Source of the DNA: Candidatus Epulonipiscium fishelsonii
GTDB taxonomy: Bacteria; Bacillota; Clostridia; Lachnospirales; Cellulosilyticaceae
Assembly: GCA_001983455.1 (NCBI GenBank)
Contig: LJDB01000045.1
Coordinates: 1-64,000 of the forward strand
Length of the DNA stretch: 64,000 nucleotides
Reading direction: 5' to 3'
Part shown: piece by piece, positions 35,380 to 45,743 of the stretch
Position numbering within the stretch: the first letter of the stretch is position 1
How the letters are laid out: each line of letters begins with the position of its first letter
Notes under the pieces: model-generated
Seen by the model: only the letters and a program-made list of their open reading frames with translations
Databases searched by the model: none
Told to the model about the DNA's origin: nothing
Position numbers and translations under genes: made by a program

Positions 35380-35850
35380 ATGCCACGTAAAGGACATATC
35401 GCAAAAAGAGACGTTCTTGCTGACCCACTATATAACAGTAAATTAGTTACAAAACTAATTAATACAGTTATGTTAGATGGAAAAAGAGGAACAGCTCAAA
35501 AAATTGTTTATGGTGCATTTGAAATTGTAAATGAAAAAACTGGCAGAGATTCTTTAGATGTTTTTGAAGAAGCTTTAGAGAATATCATGCCTGTACTTGA
35601 AGTAAAAGCAAGACGTGTAGGAGGAGCTACTTATCAAGTTCCTATGGAAGTTCGTCCTGAAAGAAGACAAACTTTAGGACTTAGATGGCTAATCACTTTC
35701 ACACGTAAACGTGGAGAAAGAACGTCTATGCAAGCACTTGCTGCTGAAATACTTGATGCATTAAACAACACAGGTGGAGCAGTTAAGAAAAAAGAAGATA
35801 CTCACAAAATGGCAGAAGCAAATAAAGCATTTGCTCATTATAGATGGTAG
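35380..35850 (+). CDS. rpsG: 30S ribosomal protein S7
   Basis: 156 residues. Assembly-initiating protein of the small-subunit head that binds 16S r[23 protein letters not shown], the [13 protein letters not shown] segment, [21 protein letters not shown] and the C-terminal [15 protein letters not shown] are typical and full length. AAGGAGGG precedes the ATG. A 136-base gap to rpsL contains an imperfect hairpin but no strong terminator; the gene belongs to the str operon. Confidence 0.98.
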   Translation: MPRKGHIAKRDVLADPLYNSKLVTKLINTVMLDGKRGTAQKIVYGAFEIVNEKTGRDSLDVFEEALENIMPVLEVKARRVGGATYQVPMEVRPERRQTLGLRWLITFTRKRGERTSMQALAAEILDALNNTGGAVKKKEDTHKMAEANKAFAHYRW

Positions 35851-35943
35851 AGATAATTTAGTCCCAATGAAGGGATATTTGGTAGTATATTATAGGCAAA
35901 ATTTATAATTTTGTCCTATACGTTTAAGAAGGAGGCTATTATC

Positions 35944-38037
35944 ATGGCTGGCAGAGATTATCCGCTAGAGCGTACTAGAAATATCGGTATTATGGCTCAC
36001 ATTGATGCAGGAAAAACTACACTTACTGAGCGTATTCTGTTCTATACAGGTATAAAACACAAACTTGGTGAAACTCATGAAGGTGGAGCTACTACTGACT
36101 GGATGGCACAAGAAAAAGAAAGAGGTATCACTATCACTTCTGCTGCTGTAACATGTTTTTGGAAAATTGATGATGTAGACAATCGTATTAATATCATTGA
36201 CACTCCTGGACACGTTGACTTTACTGTAGAAGTTGAGCGTTCTCTTAGAGTTCTTGACGGTTCAGTTGGGGTATTTTGTGCAAAAGGTGGAGTTGAACCT
36301 CAATCAGAAACAGTTTGGAGACAAGCTGATAAATATCATGTACCACGTATGGCATTTGTAAACAAAATGGACATTATGGGTGCAGATTTTTATAATGCTG
36401 TTGATATGATGAGAGATAGACTAGGTGCTAACGCAATTCCAATGCAATTGCCAATTGGAGCGGAAAATGACTTTATAGGGATAGTGGACTTATTAAAAAA
36501 TAAAGCATACATCTATAAAGATGATGTTGGAAAAGTATTTGAAGAAGTTGAAATTCCTGATGATATGAAGGAAAAAGCAGCAGAGTTTAGAGCGGAAGCT
36601 GTTGAAGCTATCGCTGAAACAAACGATGATTTAATGGAAAAATATCTTGAAGGTGCTGAACTAACTCTTGAAGAGTTAAAAGCAGGATTGCGTCAAGCTG
36701 TTGTTGATGTTAAAATTATTCCTGTATTTTGTGGTTCAGCATATAAAAACAAAGGTGTTCAACAATTGCTTGACGCTGTTATTGAATTTATGCCTGCTCC
36801 AACAGATATTCCAGCAATCAAAGGTGTTGATCCTGAAACGGGTGAACCAATGGAAAGACATTCATCTGACGAAGAACCATTTTCAGCATTAGCATTTAAA
36901 ATTATGACTGACAAATATGTTGGTACACTATCTTTCTTTAGAGTATATTCTGGAACACTTGAATCAGGTTCATATGTTTATAACTCAACTAAAGATAGAA
37001 AAGAAAGAATTGGACGTATAGTTCAAATGCATGCAAATGCTCAACAAGAAATCAGTAAAGTATACTCAGGAGATATAGCAGCAGCTGTTGGATTAAAAGG
37101 GACAACTACTGGAGATACTTTATGTGATCAAGATAATCCTGTTATCCTTGAGTCAATGGTATTCCCTGAACCTGTTATCTCTGTTGCAATTGAACCAAAA
37201 ACAAAAGCAGCACAAGAAAAAATGGGTATTGGTCTATCAAAACTTGCTGATGAAGATCCAACTTTTAGAGCATACACAGACCCAGAAACTGGACAAACAA
37301 TTATTGCAGGTATGGGTGAACTTCACCTTGAAATCATTGTTGACCGTTTAAAACGTGAGTTTGGTGTTGAAGCTAATGTTGGTGCACCACAAGTTGCTTA
37401 TAAAGAAACATTGGCAAGAGACGTTGAAGTTGATTCTAAATTTGTTCGTCAATCAGGTGGTAGTGGACAATACGGACATTGTAAAGTTCGTTTCTCAAGA
37501 CTTGACCCTAACTCTGAAAAAACTTATGAATTTAAAAGCTCAGTTGTTGGAGGATCTATTCCAAAAGAATATATTCCAGCAGTTGATAAAGGTATTCAAG
37601 AAGCAATGTCAACAGGACCTTTGGCTGGATATGAAGTTCTTGGAATAAAAGCTGACTGTTATGATGGTTCATACCATGAAGTTGACTCATCTGAGATGGC
37701 ATTTAAAATTGCTGGTTCAATGGCATTTAAAGATGCTATGAAAAAAGCAGGTGGAATACTTCTTGAACCAATAATGAAAGTAGTAGTTATTGTTCCAGAT
37801 GATTATTTGGGAGATGTTATCGGTGACTTAAACTCTCGTCGTGGACGTATTGAAGGAATGGAAGCTCGTTCAGGTGCTCAAGAAGTTAGAGCATTCGTAC
37901 CACTTTCAACTATGTTTGGATATGCTACAGACTTACGTTCAAGTACACAAGGACGTGGAAACTATTCAATGGAATTTGACCACTATGAACAATGTCCAAA
38001 AAATATCCAAGAAAAAGTTGTTGCAGACGCAAAATAA
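35944..38037 (+). CDS. fusA: Elongation factor G
   Basis: 697 residues. GTPase that drives ribosomal translocation. The G-domain motifs are AHIDAGKTT (P-loop), the switch I segment [13 protein letters not shown] and NKMD; domains II-V follow with the domain IV tip at [14 protein letters not shown]. The open frame begins at 35911, but GGAGG lies upstream of ATG 35944 ([15 protein letters not shown]), which is the conserved start. It follows rpsG by 93 bases and precedes tuf by 96 bases. Confidence 0.98.
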   Translation: MAGRDYPLERTRNIGIMAHIDAGKTTLTERILFYTGIKHKLGETHEGGATTDWMAQEKERGITITSAAVTCFWKIDDVDNRINIIDTPGHVDFTVEVERSLRVLDGSVGVFCAKGGVEPQSETVWRQADKYHVPRMAFVNKMDIMGADFYNAVDMMRDRLGANAIPMQLPIGAENDFIGIVDLLKNKAYIYKDDVGKVFEEVEIPDDMKEKAAEFRAEAVEAIAETNDDLMEKYLEGAELTLEELKAGLRQAVVDVKIIPVFCGSAYKNKGVQQLLDAVIEFMPAPTDIPAIKGVDPETGEPMERHSSDEEPFSALAFKIMTDKYVGTLSFFRVYSGTLESGSYVYNSTKDRKERIGRIVQMHANAQQEISKVYSGDIAAAVGLKGTTTGDTLCDQDNPVILESMVFPEPVISVAIEPKTKAAQEKMGIGLSKLADEDPTFRAYTDPETGQTIIAGMGELHLEIIVDRLKREFGVEANVGAPQVAYKETLARDVEVDSKFVRQSGGSGQYGHCKVRFSRLDPNSEKTYEFKSSVVGGSIPKEYIPAVDKGIQEAMSTGPLAGYEVLGIKADCYDGSYHEVDSSEMAFKIAGSMAFKDAMKKAGGILLEPIMKVVVIVPDDYLGDVIGDLNSRRGRIEGMEARSGAQEVRAFVPLSTMFGYATDLRSSTQGRGNYSMEFDHYEQCPKNIQEKVVADAK

Positions 38038-38133
38038 AGTAAATCTAATAATACCATCATAGAAAAATATTTTCCTGTGATGATAAATATAATTTGAGTG
38101 AAAACTCAGCTAATTAAAAGGAGGATTTTCAAA

Positions 38134-39327
38134 ATGGCTAAAGCTAAATTTGAAAGAAATAAACCACATGTTAATATTGGAACAATCGGTCACGTTGACC
38201 ATGGTAAAACAACTCTAACAGCAGCTATAACAAAAACTCTTCATGACAGATATGGTTTTGGAGAAGCTGTAGACTTTGAAAATATTGATAAAGCACCAGA
38301 AGAAAGAGAACGTGGTATCACAATTTCAACTGCACACGTTGAATATGAAACACCAAACCGTCACTACGCACACGTTGACTGTCCTGGACATGCTGACTAT
38401 GTTAAAAACATGATCACAGGTGCTGCTCAAATGGATGGAACAATCCTTGTTTGTGCTGCAACTGATGGACCAATGGCTCAAACTCGTGAGCATATTCTTC
38501 TTTCTCGCCAAGTTGGTGTTCCATACATCGTTGTTTTCTTAAACAAATGTGATATGGTTGATGACGAAGAGTTAATCGAACTTGTTGAAATGGAAATTCG
38601 TGAACTTTTAAGTGAATATGAATTCCCTGGAGATGATACTCCAATTATCCAAGGTTCAGCGTTACAAGCTCTTAATGATCCAAAAGGAAAATGGGGAGAT
38701 AAAATTATTGAACTATTTGAAATCATTGATGAGTATATTCCAACTCCTGAACGTGATACAGAAAAACCTTTCCTTATGCCTGTTGAGGACGTATTCTCAA
38801 TTACTGGTCGTGGAACAGTTGCTACAGGACGTATCGAAACTGGTATTCTTAAAGTTCAAGACGAAGTTGAAATCGTTGGTATTAAACCTGAAACTCGTAA
38901 AGTTGTTTGTACTGGAGTCGAAATGTTCCATAAATTACTTGATCAAGGTCAAGCTGGAGACAACATTGGTGCACTTCTTCGTGGAGTTCAAAGAACTGAT
39001 ATCGAACGTGGGCAAGTTTTATGTAAACCAGGGTCAATCAAACCTCATACAAAATTTAAAGCTCAAGTATACGTTCTAAAAAAAGAAGAGGGTGGCCGTC
39101 ACAAACCATTTTTCTCAAATTATAGACCTCAATTCTATTTCCGTACAACTGACGTAACAGGTGTAATCACATTACCTGAAGGTACAGAAATGTGTATGCC
39201 TGGAGATAACATCGAAATGGAAATTGCATTAATTCATCCAATAGCTATGGCACAAGGACTTCGTTTCGCTATCCGTGAGGGTGGACGTACAGTAGGTTCT
39301 GGAGCTGTTTCAGAAATTATTGAATAA
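38134..39327 (+). CDS. tuf: Elongation factor Tu
   Basis: 397 residues. GTPase delivering aminoacyl-tRNA to the ribosome. GHVDHGKTT, the [14 protein letters not shown] effector loop, DCPGHADY and NKCD are intact; domains 2 and 3 are complete through [27 protein letters not shown]. The frame opens at 38098, but AAAGGAGG precedes ATG 38134, giving the canonical [14 protein letters not shown]. It ends the str operon at a strong terminator. Confidence 0.98.
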   Translation: MAKAKFERNKPHVNIGTIGHVDHGKTTLTAAITKTLHDRYGFGEAVDFENIDKAPEERERGITISTAHVEYETPNRHYAHVDCPGHADYVKNMITGAAQMDGTILVCAATDGPMAQTREHILLSRQVGVPYIVVFLNKCDMVDDEELIELVEMEIRELLSEYEFPGDDTPIIQGSALQALNDPKGKWGDKIIELFEIIDEYIPTPERDTEKPFLMPVEDVFSITGRGTVATGRIETGILKVQDEVEIVGIKPETRKVVCTGVEMFHKLLDQGQAGDNIGALLRGVQRTDIERGQVLCKPGSIKPHTKFKAQVYVLKKEEGGRHKPFFSNYRPQFYFRTTDVTGVITLPEGTEMCMPGDNIEMEIALIHPIAMAQGLRFAIREGGRTVGSGAVSEIIE

Positions 39328-39343
39328 TATATTGTTAAGACTG

Positions 39344-39367
39344 AGGAGCACATTGTGCTCCTTTTTT
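39344..39367 (+). terminator. Terminator of the str operon
   Basis: AGGAGCAC, loop ATT, GTGCTCCT then TTTTT, 16 bases past the tuf stop codon. Confidence 0.9.
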
Positions 39368-39474
39368 GTTCCATAATTTTTAATGATAATAATTTTTGTT
39401 GCTTAAAAAAATATTATAAGATATAATTAAACTGTATTGTAAAAGTTTAAAATTAAAGGAGTGTTATAGTTAAT

Positions 39475-40383
39475 ATGAAAACAATTAATAGTATTCTGCT
39501 CTTGATTTGTATAAGCACAAATGTTTCAGCTACAGAATATCTAACTAGTAGTTGGAAAATGCCTACTTCAAAATCAGAAATAGCAAATGCAAGTTCAGGA
39601 ATACTTTCTTCAAAGTCAAAAGGTCATAATTTAGAAATATCTAGCAGTTTTTTTAGTCCCTCAAGTATATTTAGTAGTAATACTGATAAAGATAGTAATA
39701 CTACTAAAAGTAATGCTGATAAAAGTGATGATACTAAGAGCAGTAATGCTGATAAAAGTAATGATACTAAGAGTATTACTTTACCTTTTGAATATAATGC
39801 TATGCCGTATAAATACACCTCTAAAGAAAGAGAATTATTAGATCAAAAATTAGAAGAATTAAAAAGATATTCAAAGAATGATTTTGGTAGTGACATATAT
39901 AGAACTATTAGTGTACCATATTTTCCACAAGAAAACGGATATTATTGTGCACCAGCTACTATAAAACAAATAATGCACTATTTCAATGGAACTTCATACG
40001 ACCAATCAGATATTGCAGAAAGTTTATACACCACAACAGTTGGAACAGATATGACATACCTACATAAATATTTAAATATAGTAACAGATGAACAATATAT
40101 ATATCATGAGAAGGCCACAAAAGATTTTTATGAATGGCTAGACATTATAATTTATAACATTATGAATGATAAGCCAGTAATTTTAGATGTTACAATTAAA
40201 GAAAAAGGAACCTTTCCATATATAACTTCAGGACATTTTTTAAATATAAGCGGAGTTGACACAAAAAATCAAAGACTTAGACTTACTGATCCAAATTCTA
40301 TACATGGGGGCAATATTTGGTATGATTGGACTGATGTATATAATATAAATAATGCTCATTTTAGACAAGCAATTGTTTGGTAG
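39475..40383 (+). CDS. Exported C39-like cysteine peptidase
   Basis: 302 residues. A signal peptide (about 1-19) and a low-complexity Ser/Asn/Asp/Lys linker (about 35-100) precede a papain-like peptidase C39_2-type domain. The likely catalytic residues are C158 in QENGYYCAPATIKQIM, H254 in SGHFLNISGVD and D272 in RLTDPNS. Such domains are found in secreted cell-wall or bacteriocin-processing-like proteases, usually of unknown substrate; no ABC transporter or peptide gene is nearby. The linker is encoded by three tandem 33-base DNA repeats at 39676-39774. AAAGGAG lies 13 bases before the ATG, a little far. Monocistronic, with a hairpin after it. Confidence 0.85.
   Translation: MKTINSILLLICISTNVSATEYLTSSWKMPTSKSEIANASSGILSSKSKGHNLEISSSFFSPSSIFSSNTDKDSNTTKSNADKSDDTKSSNADKSNDTKSITLPFEYNAMPYKYTSKERELLDQKLEELKRYSKNDFGSDIYRTISVPYFPQENGYYCAPATIKQIMHYFNGTSYDQSDIAESLYTTTVGTDMTYLHKYLNIVTDEQYIYHEKATKDFYEWLDIIIYNIMNDKPVILDVTIKEKGTFPYITSGHFLNISGVDTKNQRLRLTDPNSIHGGNIWYDWTDVYNINNAHFRQAIVW
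39676..39774 (+). repeat. Three tandem 33-base repeats inside the peptidase gene
   Basis: Units at 39676, 39709 and 39742. The last two differ at only two positions; the first is degenerate. Each encodes 11 residues of the linker, SNADKS(D/N)DTKS. Confidence 0.85.
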
Positions 40384-40394
40384 CTACATAATGT

Positions 40395-40418
40395 ATTGAG
40401 GGAGTGCGTTCCCTCGAT
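40395..40418. terminator. Hairpin after the C39-like peptidase gene
   Basis: ATTGAGGGA and TCCCTCGAT pair over nine bases (one G-U) around a six-base loop, 12 bases past the stop codon. Confidence 0.65.
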
Positions 40419-40691
40419 ATTATGATATACTTATTCTATAATTTTTTATTAAATTCTCTACCAATCCAGTAGTTATAAACAATCTATATCTCACAAAATC
40501 ACGCTCCGATTTAACAATAATTGCACTTTACAAACTTATTAAGCTATGTTACTATTTTTTTAACATTTTATATAAATGTTGATAAATACTAGTTTACCCT
40601 ATGGCTTCAAATAATATTCTTTAGTATTGTCAGGTTAACCATAGATAAACTAGACAATTATGTGATTACGATATAAGAAAGGAAATAACTC
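40419..40691. other. Intergenic region before gshF
   Basis: AT-rich sequence with no open frame of note. I see no clear promoter, riboswitch or repeat apart from the GAAAGGAAATAA ribosome site at its end. Confidence 0.5.
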
Positions 40692-42977
40692 ATGTATACG
40701 CTTATAAAAGATAATTTTTCTCCACAAGAAATTTTAGCAGGTGAATTTGGATTGGAAAGAGAAAGCCTACGAGTAACCAAAAATGGCCACTTAGCATTAA
40801 CTAAACATCCGCAATCTCTTGGCAACAAGGCAACACATCCATATATCACGACAGATTTTTCAGAAAGTCAAGTTGAGATGATAACCCCAGTTATGGACAA
40901 TGTTGAAGAATGCCATGATTTTATGGAGAATTTATATAATATTGTGGCACTAGAGGTAGGTTTTGAATTATTATGGCCACAATCTATGCCCTGTATAGTT
41001 GCAGATGAAACACAAATCCCAGTGGCAGATTTTCAAGATGAATCAAACGAGAACACACGATATAGGAAATATCTGTTAAATAAGTATGGGGGACGTAAAC
41101 AAATAATATCTGGCATTCACTGCAATTTTTCTTTTCAAGCTGACTTTATAAAAAAGCTTTATAATTTAAGTGAAAGCAACTTAAAATATAATAGATTTAA
41201 AGATCAGTTATATTTAAAGGTCACAAGAAATTATTTAAGATATAGATGGTTTTTAATATATTTAATGGGAGCAAGCCCTATAATAGACAAGACATATAAC
41301 AAAAGTTGTGATGAAGACTCAAAAGTATGCAACCCTAACTTGCCAGACAACAATGTCATTTCATTTAGAAATAGTGTATGTGGGTATGAAAACAAAGAAA
41401 CTTTATATGGTAACTATAATTCTGTCACAGAATATGTACAAAGTATATGTGAATTTATAAGAGAAGGAAGTATTGAAAGTCACAAAGAGTTTTATAGTTC
41501 AATAAGATTAAAGCCCCATAACGCAAATCATTTCCTAAGTTCTTTATTAACTGACGGAATAAAATATCTAGAAATTAGAAGCATAGATATAAATCCATTT
41601 GAAAAAGTTGGTATAAGTGTAGTGGATTTAAAATTTATTCATTTATTTATGATCTTTTGTCTACTTGAACCTGAAAACGATTTTAAAGATTGGCAAGAAG
41701 AGGCACTAAACAATCAGCATTTGATTTCTATAAAAGGTGCTATCGATGTTATGATGAAAAAAAATAGTGACAATATAAGTTTAAAAGATTGGGCACAAGA
41801 AATATATGCTAAGTTAAGTCAACTTAATGATGAGCTAAATTTAAATCTAGGAACTGTAATTGATAATATAAAAATGAAACTGGAAGACAAAAATAATTTA
41901 CCTAGTATAAAACTTAAGCAACTAGTAAAAAAAGAAGGATATGTTAAAGCTCATATTAACTTAGCGAACAAATATGTCCATGATGCTTTTAACAATAGAT
42001 TTAAACTAAAAGGTTATGAAGACTTAGAGCTGTCTACTCAGATTTTGATGCGTGAAGCCTATAAAAAAGGAATAACCTGTACACTTATTGATAGAGTAGA
42101 AAACTTTATTAAATTAAAAAAAGGTCCTCATATTGAATATATTAAGCAAGCGACTAAAACTGGTAGTGATAGCTATATCACATATTTAATTATGGAAAAT
42201 AAATCTGTCACTAAACATGTTTTAAGAGAACACAAAATTCCAACTCCTTGGGGTATTGAATTAAATAAATTTGACTCATATAAAATTAAGCCTTTCTTGC
42301 AGATGGCTTGTGTAGTCAAGCCAAAATCCACTAATTTTGGTATAGGTATTAGTATATTTACAAACCCACCCACTCCAGAAGATTTGGAAAAAGCAGTCGA
42401 TATAGCGTTATCTTTCGATAATACTGTACTTATCGAGGAATTTTTGAAAGGAAAAGAATATAGATTTTTAGTTATTGGCGATGAAGTAGCTGGAATTTTG
42501 CATAGAAAACCAGCAAATGTAATCGGTGACGGAATTCATACTATCAGAGAGCTTGCTGAAATTAAAAGCCAAGACCCATTAAGAGGTAAAGGACATAGAA
42601 CTCCACTTGAAAAAATCCCTATAGATGGTCATGTCGAACTATTTCTAAAACAATCAAACTTAACCATTAATTCCATTCCAGCTCCTCAAGAAATAGTATA
42701 CTTGCGTGAAAATTCAAATATTTCTACAGGCGGAGATAGTATTGATTACACCGATAAAATTAATAATAAACTAAAAAAAATTGCTGTAAAGGCAGCACAT
42801 GCAGCAGGAGCAAAAATTTGTGGGGTAGATATAATTATTGAAGATGTAGAAAATCCAAAGTCTAAATTTGGTATTATAGAACTAAATTTTAACCCTGCAA
42901 TTCATATACACTGTTTTCCATATAAAGGAATAGAAAGAAATATCGCTGAGAAAATTTTAACTCTTTTGGATCTATAA
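40692..42977 (+). CDS. gshF: Bifunctional glutamate-cysteine ligase/glutathione synthetase
   Basis: 761 residues. It makes glutathione in two ATP-dependent steps. The first 450 residues are the GshA-type glutamate-cysteine ligase (GEFGLERESLRVTKNGHLAL at the N-terminus, FSESQVEMITP, and YLEIRSIDINPFEKVGIS). From about residue 490 an ATP-grasp domain follows (KPKSTNFGIGISIF, LIEEFLKGKEYRFLVIGDEVAGIL, and FGIIELNFNPAIHIH with its metal ligands). The fused form is known from Streptococcus, Listeria and Pasteurella and is patchily distributed, so acquisition by transfer is possible. The start follows GAAAGGAA. Monocistronic. Confidence 0.95.
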   Translation: MYTLIKDNFSPQEILAGEFGLERESLRVTKNGHLALTKHPQSLGNKATHPYITTDFSESQVEMITPVMDNVEECHDFMENLYNIVALEVGFELLWPQSMPCIVADETQIPVADFQDESNENTRYRKYLLNKYGGRKQIISGIHCNFSFQADFIKKLYNLSESNLKYNRFKDQLYLKVTRNYLRYRWFLIYLMGASPIIDKTYNKSCDEDSKVCNPNLPDNNVISFRNSVCGYENKETLYGNYNSVTEYVQSICEFIREGSIESHKEFYSSIRLKPHNANHFLSSLLTDGIKYLEIRSIDINPFEKVGISVVDLKFIHLFMIFCLLEPENDFKDWQEEALNNQHLISIKGAIDVMMKKNSDNISLKDWAQEIYAKLSQLNDELNLNLGTVIDNIKMKLEDKNNLPSIKLKQLVKKEGYVKAHINLANKYVHDAFNNRFKLKGYEDLELSTQILMREAYKKGITCTLIDRVENFIKLKKGPHIEYIKQATKTGSDSYITYLIMENKSVTKHVLREHKIPTPWGIELNKFDSYKIKPFLQMACVVKPKSTNFGIGISIFTNPPTPEDLEKAVDIALSFDNTVLIEEFLKGKEYRFLVIGDEVAGILHRKPANVIGDGIHTIRELAEIKSQDPLRGKGHRTPLEKIPIDGHVELFLKQSNLTINSIPAPQEIVYLRENSNISTGGDSIDYTDKINNKLKKIAVKAAHAAGAKICGVDIIIEDVENPKSKFGIIELNFNPAIHIHCFPYKGIERNIAEKILTLLDL

Positions 42978-43139
42978 TTTTTCTTAGTATATTTTTAAAT
43001 GTTGGTAGCACCTTATGCTTCCAACATTTTTGTTTATCTAATAAAATAGTATTAGCTCCAGACCTTGTCAAATATTCTAACCAAATAGTATTTAACATAA
43101 TATGTAATTATATATGCATAAATTGGAGGTTTTAAAAAT

Positions 43140-44258
43140 ATGAATTCATATTTAAAAAATGTATTGACAGGATTTATTTCACCAGCTTGTGAAGTTAAAC
43201 TTGTTAATGCGATGAGGAAAAAAGCAAACTTTTTAGTAATGGATGTTGATGATGATGGCCATCCAGAAATTTTATTTTGCTTTAATGAAAACGGAGAAGA
43301 ATACATAGCTATATTAAAGAAAGAATTATTTAAGTGGCATCTCGAATATTTTACAAAGCAAATAAATTCCGAAGCAATGCTTATATACAATACTTTAGAA
43401 CCTATAAATATTACAAAAGAATGGTTTGAATATAATAAAGATAATATAAATCTAGACAGCTTACTCCAAGAAGAAGAAGCCGATATAATTAGTTTAATAG
43501 AAAATGAACTTTATGGAGCAAGTATTACAAGAATGGTAGACATGACTATACAAACTATCGACTATACTCAAGCGGATGTGACTGGGGATGGAAGATATGA
43601 TGAAATATTCTTAAAAGGAAAATTCCCAAATGAAACCACAACAGGATATGTAACAGACATGTTTATTGTTGTTAAAAATGGAATTACTGCTAAAGAAGTT
43701 AATATTCCAATCGTTGGAATAAATAGCGGGTATTCCCCAAAACTTGAAATTGTGGACTTTAATCGTGATACAGTAAAAGATATTATGGTTACCTTTACTG
43801 ATGGACCATATAATCCATCATATATGTATATGTATTTATACTCTGTTCGTAATTGGGCACCGCTACTACTATTTGAAGCAAAAACATTTAATAATATGTC
43901 TACTGGTACAGTAACTTACAACGATTTATATAAACTCCTAATACAAACACAATATCCATCTAATCAATATCAATATAGTATTGATTTAGGAAATTTAAAT
44001 CCTAATTACTTATATCAGTTATATGACCAATATGGAAACTTAATTGCACCAACATTTGGAACACTAGGTAATGTAACAAATTTTACCCCCATAAAAACAA
44101 ATCAAGATGCAGTGTATAGTTTAAGTGCACTTCAACCAGTGTTTGGTGAAAATAAAGATAAACTTGGTACTGTTGAAACTCTAATGCAATGGGATAACGA
44201 CGAAGGAAAGTTTGTTCCATTTTCACAATATCTTGCTATTGAAGGAAAACCTTCCTAA
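43140..44258 (+). CDS. Protein with calcium-loop-like repeats, function unknown
   Basis: 372 residues, no signal peptide. Three acidic segments resemble FG-GAP/VCBS-type or EF-hand-like calcium loops: DVDDDGHPEILFCF near residue 35, DVTGDGRYDEIFLKG near 145 and DFNRDTVKDIMVTF near 205. These suggest a beta-propeller-like surface fold, which normally occurs in exported proteins, so the missing signal peptide is odd. The rest is Tyr/Asn-rich with no recognisable domain. GGAGG precedes the ATG and a strong terminator follows. It is not part of an operon. Confidence 0.75.
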   Translation: MNSYLKNVLTGFISPACEVKLVNAMRKKANFLVMDVDDDGHPEILFCFNENGEEYIAILKKELFKWHLEYFTKQINSEAMLIYNTLEPINITKEWFEYNKDNINLDSLLQEEEADIISLIENELYGASITRMVDMTIQTIDYTQADVTGDGRYDEIFLKGKFPNETTTGYVTDMFIVVKNGITAKEVNIPIVGINSGYSPKLEIVDFNRDTVKDIMVTFTDGPYNPSYMYMYLYSVRNWAPLLLFEAKTFNNMSTGTVTYNDLYKLLIQTQYPSNQYQYSIDLGNLNPNYLYQLYDQYGNLIAPTFGTLGNVTNFTPIKTNQDAVYSLSALQPVFGENKDKLGTVETLMQWDNDEGKFVPFSQYLAIEGKPS

Positions 44259-44270
44259 ATTTTAATTTAT

Positions 44271-44307
44271 AATAAAGGATAGAGGCCACAGGTCTTTATC
44301 CTTTATT
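44271..44307 (+). terminator. Terminator after the calcium-loop-like protein
   Basis: AATAAAGGATA and TATCCTTTATT form a perfect 11-base stem; the loop contains a further short GC-rich pairing. Confidence 0.8.
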
Positions 44308-44444
44308 GTTCATGAATGAAAAATCTGGCGAAAGACTCTTATACAATAAACCCTTTATTTACTAAGAATATCTTATAATAAATTTGGTAATATATATAAT
44401 AAAACCAAAAGATCAATCATCATATATAACAAAGGAGCTACCTA

Positions 44445-45557
44445 ATGAAATGTAACGACAGATATCAGGAAATTGAAAATAAATTGAGAAAAGATTTAAA
44501 TACAAGATATAGTCTTGAAGATTTGCCTACACTGTTATACAAAGATCAGATGTTTAAAATGTTATATTATGTTTATCCCACCGAAACAGGTGACTATTCT
44601 ATGTTAAGGTATCTTATAAATACAATATTTAAAGTTGCTAGAATACCTGAAGTAGTTGGAGAAGATGAAGAAATTAAGATATTAGTTGGTGGTACAGATA
44701 GAGTTTTTAACGAAGAAATGTACTTGAAATATTTAAAAGCTGTAGAAAGTGATAATATCCAAGAAGATGATTTTTTACGTAAATTAGCTGGTGATGTAAA
44801 TATTGTTATAGGTAATTATAGAATAGTACTAGATATGCAAACAGGTACATCTCACACTTTAAAAAATAGAATAATAAACAACAATCTTATAACCTACGCA
44901 ACAAACAATATAAGAGAAGATACCGTATTTAAGGTATATAGTATATGGTTAGTCTTAGGGAATATCACTGGGTTTATGAAAAATAAGCCTATCAAAGTTA
45001 TAGGTATGCATGAAGAAGAACTCGGCAAAGAAGACACTAGATTGCATAATAAATCTAAAATTGCTGTTGATATGAAGTTTGAGCATTTTGGTATAGTAGT
45101 TATTAATCTAAAACATCGTGAATTGGAAAAAGATTTTCCAGATGTATTTGAAATAGGATATGAACTAATAACAGGGATACCTAAATCCAATAAAAAAATG
45201 TTTAGTTGGATAAACCAAAAAATAAATTTGTTTTTTAAGGAGGTAAGAAATAGTATGACGAAATATTATACCGCAAGGCAACTTGGACGTGAGGAGGGTC
45301 ATGAAGAAGGCTTTGAACAGGGTCTTGAACAGGGTCTTGAACAAGGTCTTGAGCAGGGTCTTGAACAAGGTCTTGAGCAGGGCCTTGAACAAGGTCTTGA
45401 GCAGGGCCTTGAACAGGGACGTGAAGAAGCTCGTGAAGAATATGAAATTGTAGCAGTAAAAGCAATGATAGATCTACTAAATGATGAAGCAATTGCTACC
45501 AGATTAAATATTAATATAGAAAAGGTGCGTGCAATACGCCTTAACCAATTAGATTAA
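44445..45557 (+). CDS. Rpn/PD-(D/E)XK nuclease family protein with GLEQ repeat tail
   Basis: 370 residues. The N-terminal two thirds match the Rpn family (recombination-promoting nuclease, formerly 'putative transposase' PDDEXK family): D117 in GDVNIVIG and D130-M-Q132 in YRIVLDMQTG are the likely metal and catalytic residues. The C-terminus carries one GFEQ and eight GLEQ tetrapeptides, flanked by charged Glu/Arg stretches, the coiled-coil tail usual for this family. Rpn proteins nick DNA and promote RecA-independent recombination in E. coli; a mobile or defence role is discussed. There are no terminal inverted repeats or transposase partner. AAAGGAG precedes the ATG and a strong terminator follows. 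Confidence 0.85.
   Translation: MKCNDRYQEIENKLRKDLNTRYSLEDLPTLLYKDQMFKMLYYVYPTETGDYSMLRYLINTIFKVARIPEVVGEDEEIKILVGGTDRVFNEEMYLKYLKAVESDNIQEDDFLRKLAGDVNIVIGNYRIVLDMQTGTSHTLKNRIINNNLITYATNNIREDTVFKVYSIWLVLGNITGFMKNKPIKVIGMHEEELGKEDTRLHNKSKIAVDMKFEHFGIVVINLKHRELEKDFPDVFEIGYELITGIPKSNKKMFSWINQKINLFFKEVRNSMTKYYTARQLGREEGHEEGFEQGLEQGLEQGLEQGLEQGLEQGLEQGLEQGLEQGREEAREEYEIVAVKAMIDLLNDEAIATRLNINIEKVRAIRLNQLD
45309..45416 (+). repeat. Nine 12-base tandem repeats in the Rpn-family gene
   Basis: Nine 12-base units starting GGY-YTT-GAR-CAR. Alternate units use GAACAA and GAGCAG, giving a 24-base higher-order period, a sign of recent expansion by doubling. Unit changes keep the frame. Confidence 0.95.
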
Positions 45558-45565
45558 ACCATCCT

Positions 45566-45604
45566 ATATAAAGGATGAATAGTGATAATGTTCATCCTTT
45601 ATAT
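45566..45604 (+). terminator. Terminator after the Rpn-family gene
   Basis: ATATAAAGGATGAA and TTCATCCTTTATAT pair perfectly over 14 bases around an 11-base loop, nine bases past the stop codon. Confidence 0.85.
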
Positions 45605-45743
45605 TCTACAAAAATAGATCTACTTATTATAATTTTCATTAGATGAATACTCTAATGAATACTCTAACAACCTACAATAGGCATAAAATACTATTTTGTG
45701 TTACATACTGATAACATAAAATAAATTTTTGGAGGATATTAAT

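Noticed and set aside
38612-39079. 155-codon open frame inside tuf, and similar frames inside fusA
   Set aside because: Shifted-frame shadows of highly expressed genes with biased codon use; no ribosome sites and low-complexity Leu/Lys/Gln translations.
45309-45416. CRISPR array
   Set aside because: The 12-base units are contiguous, in frame and coding (GLEQ), with no spacers.
44445-45557. Insertion sequence, suggested by the 'putative transposase' label of this family
   Set aside because: The domain is a PD-(D/E)XK nuclease of the Rpn type; no terminal inverted repeats or target duplication are present.
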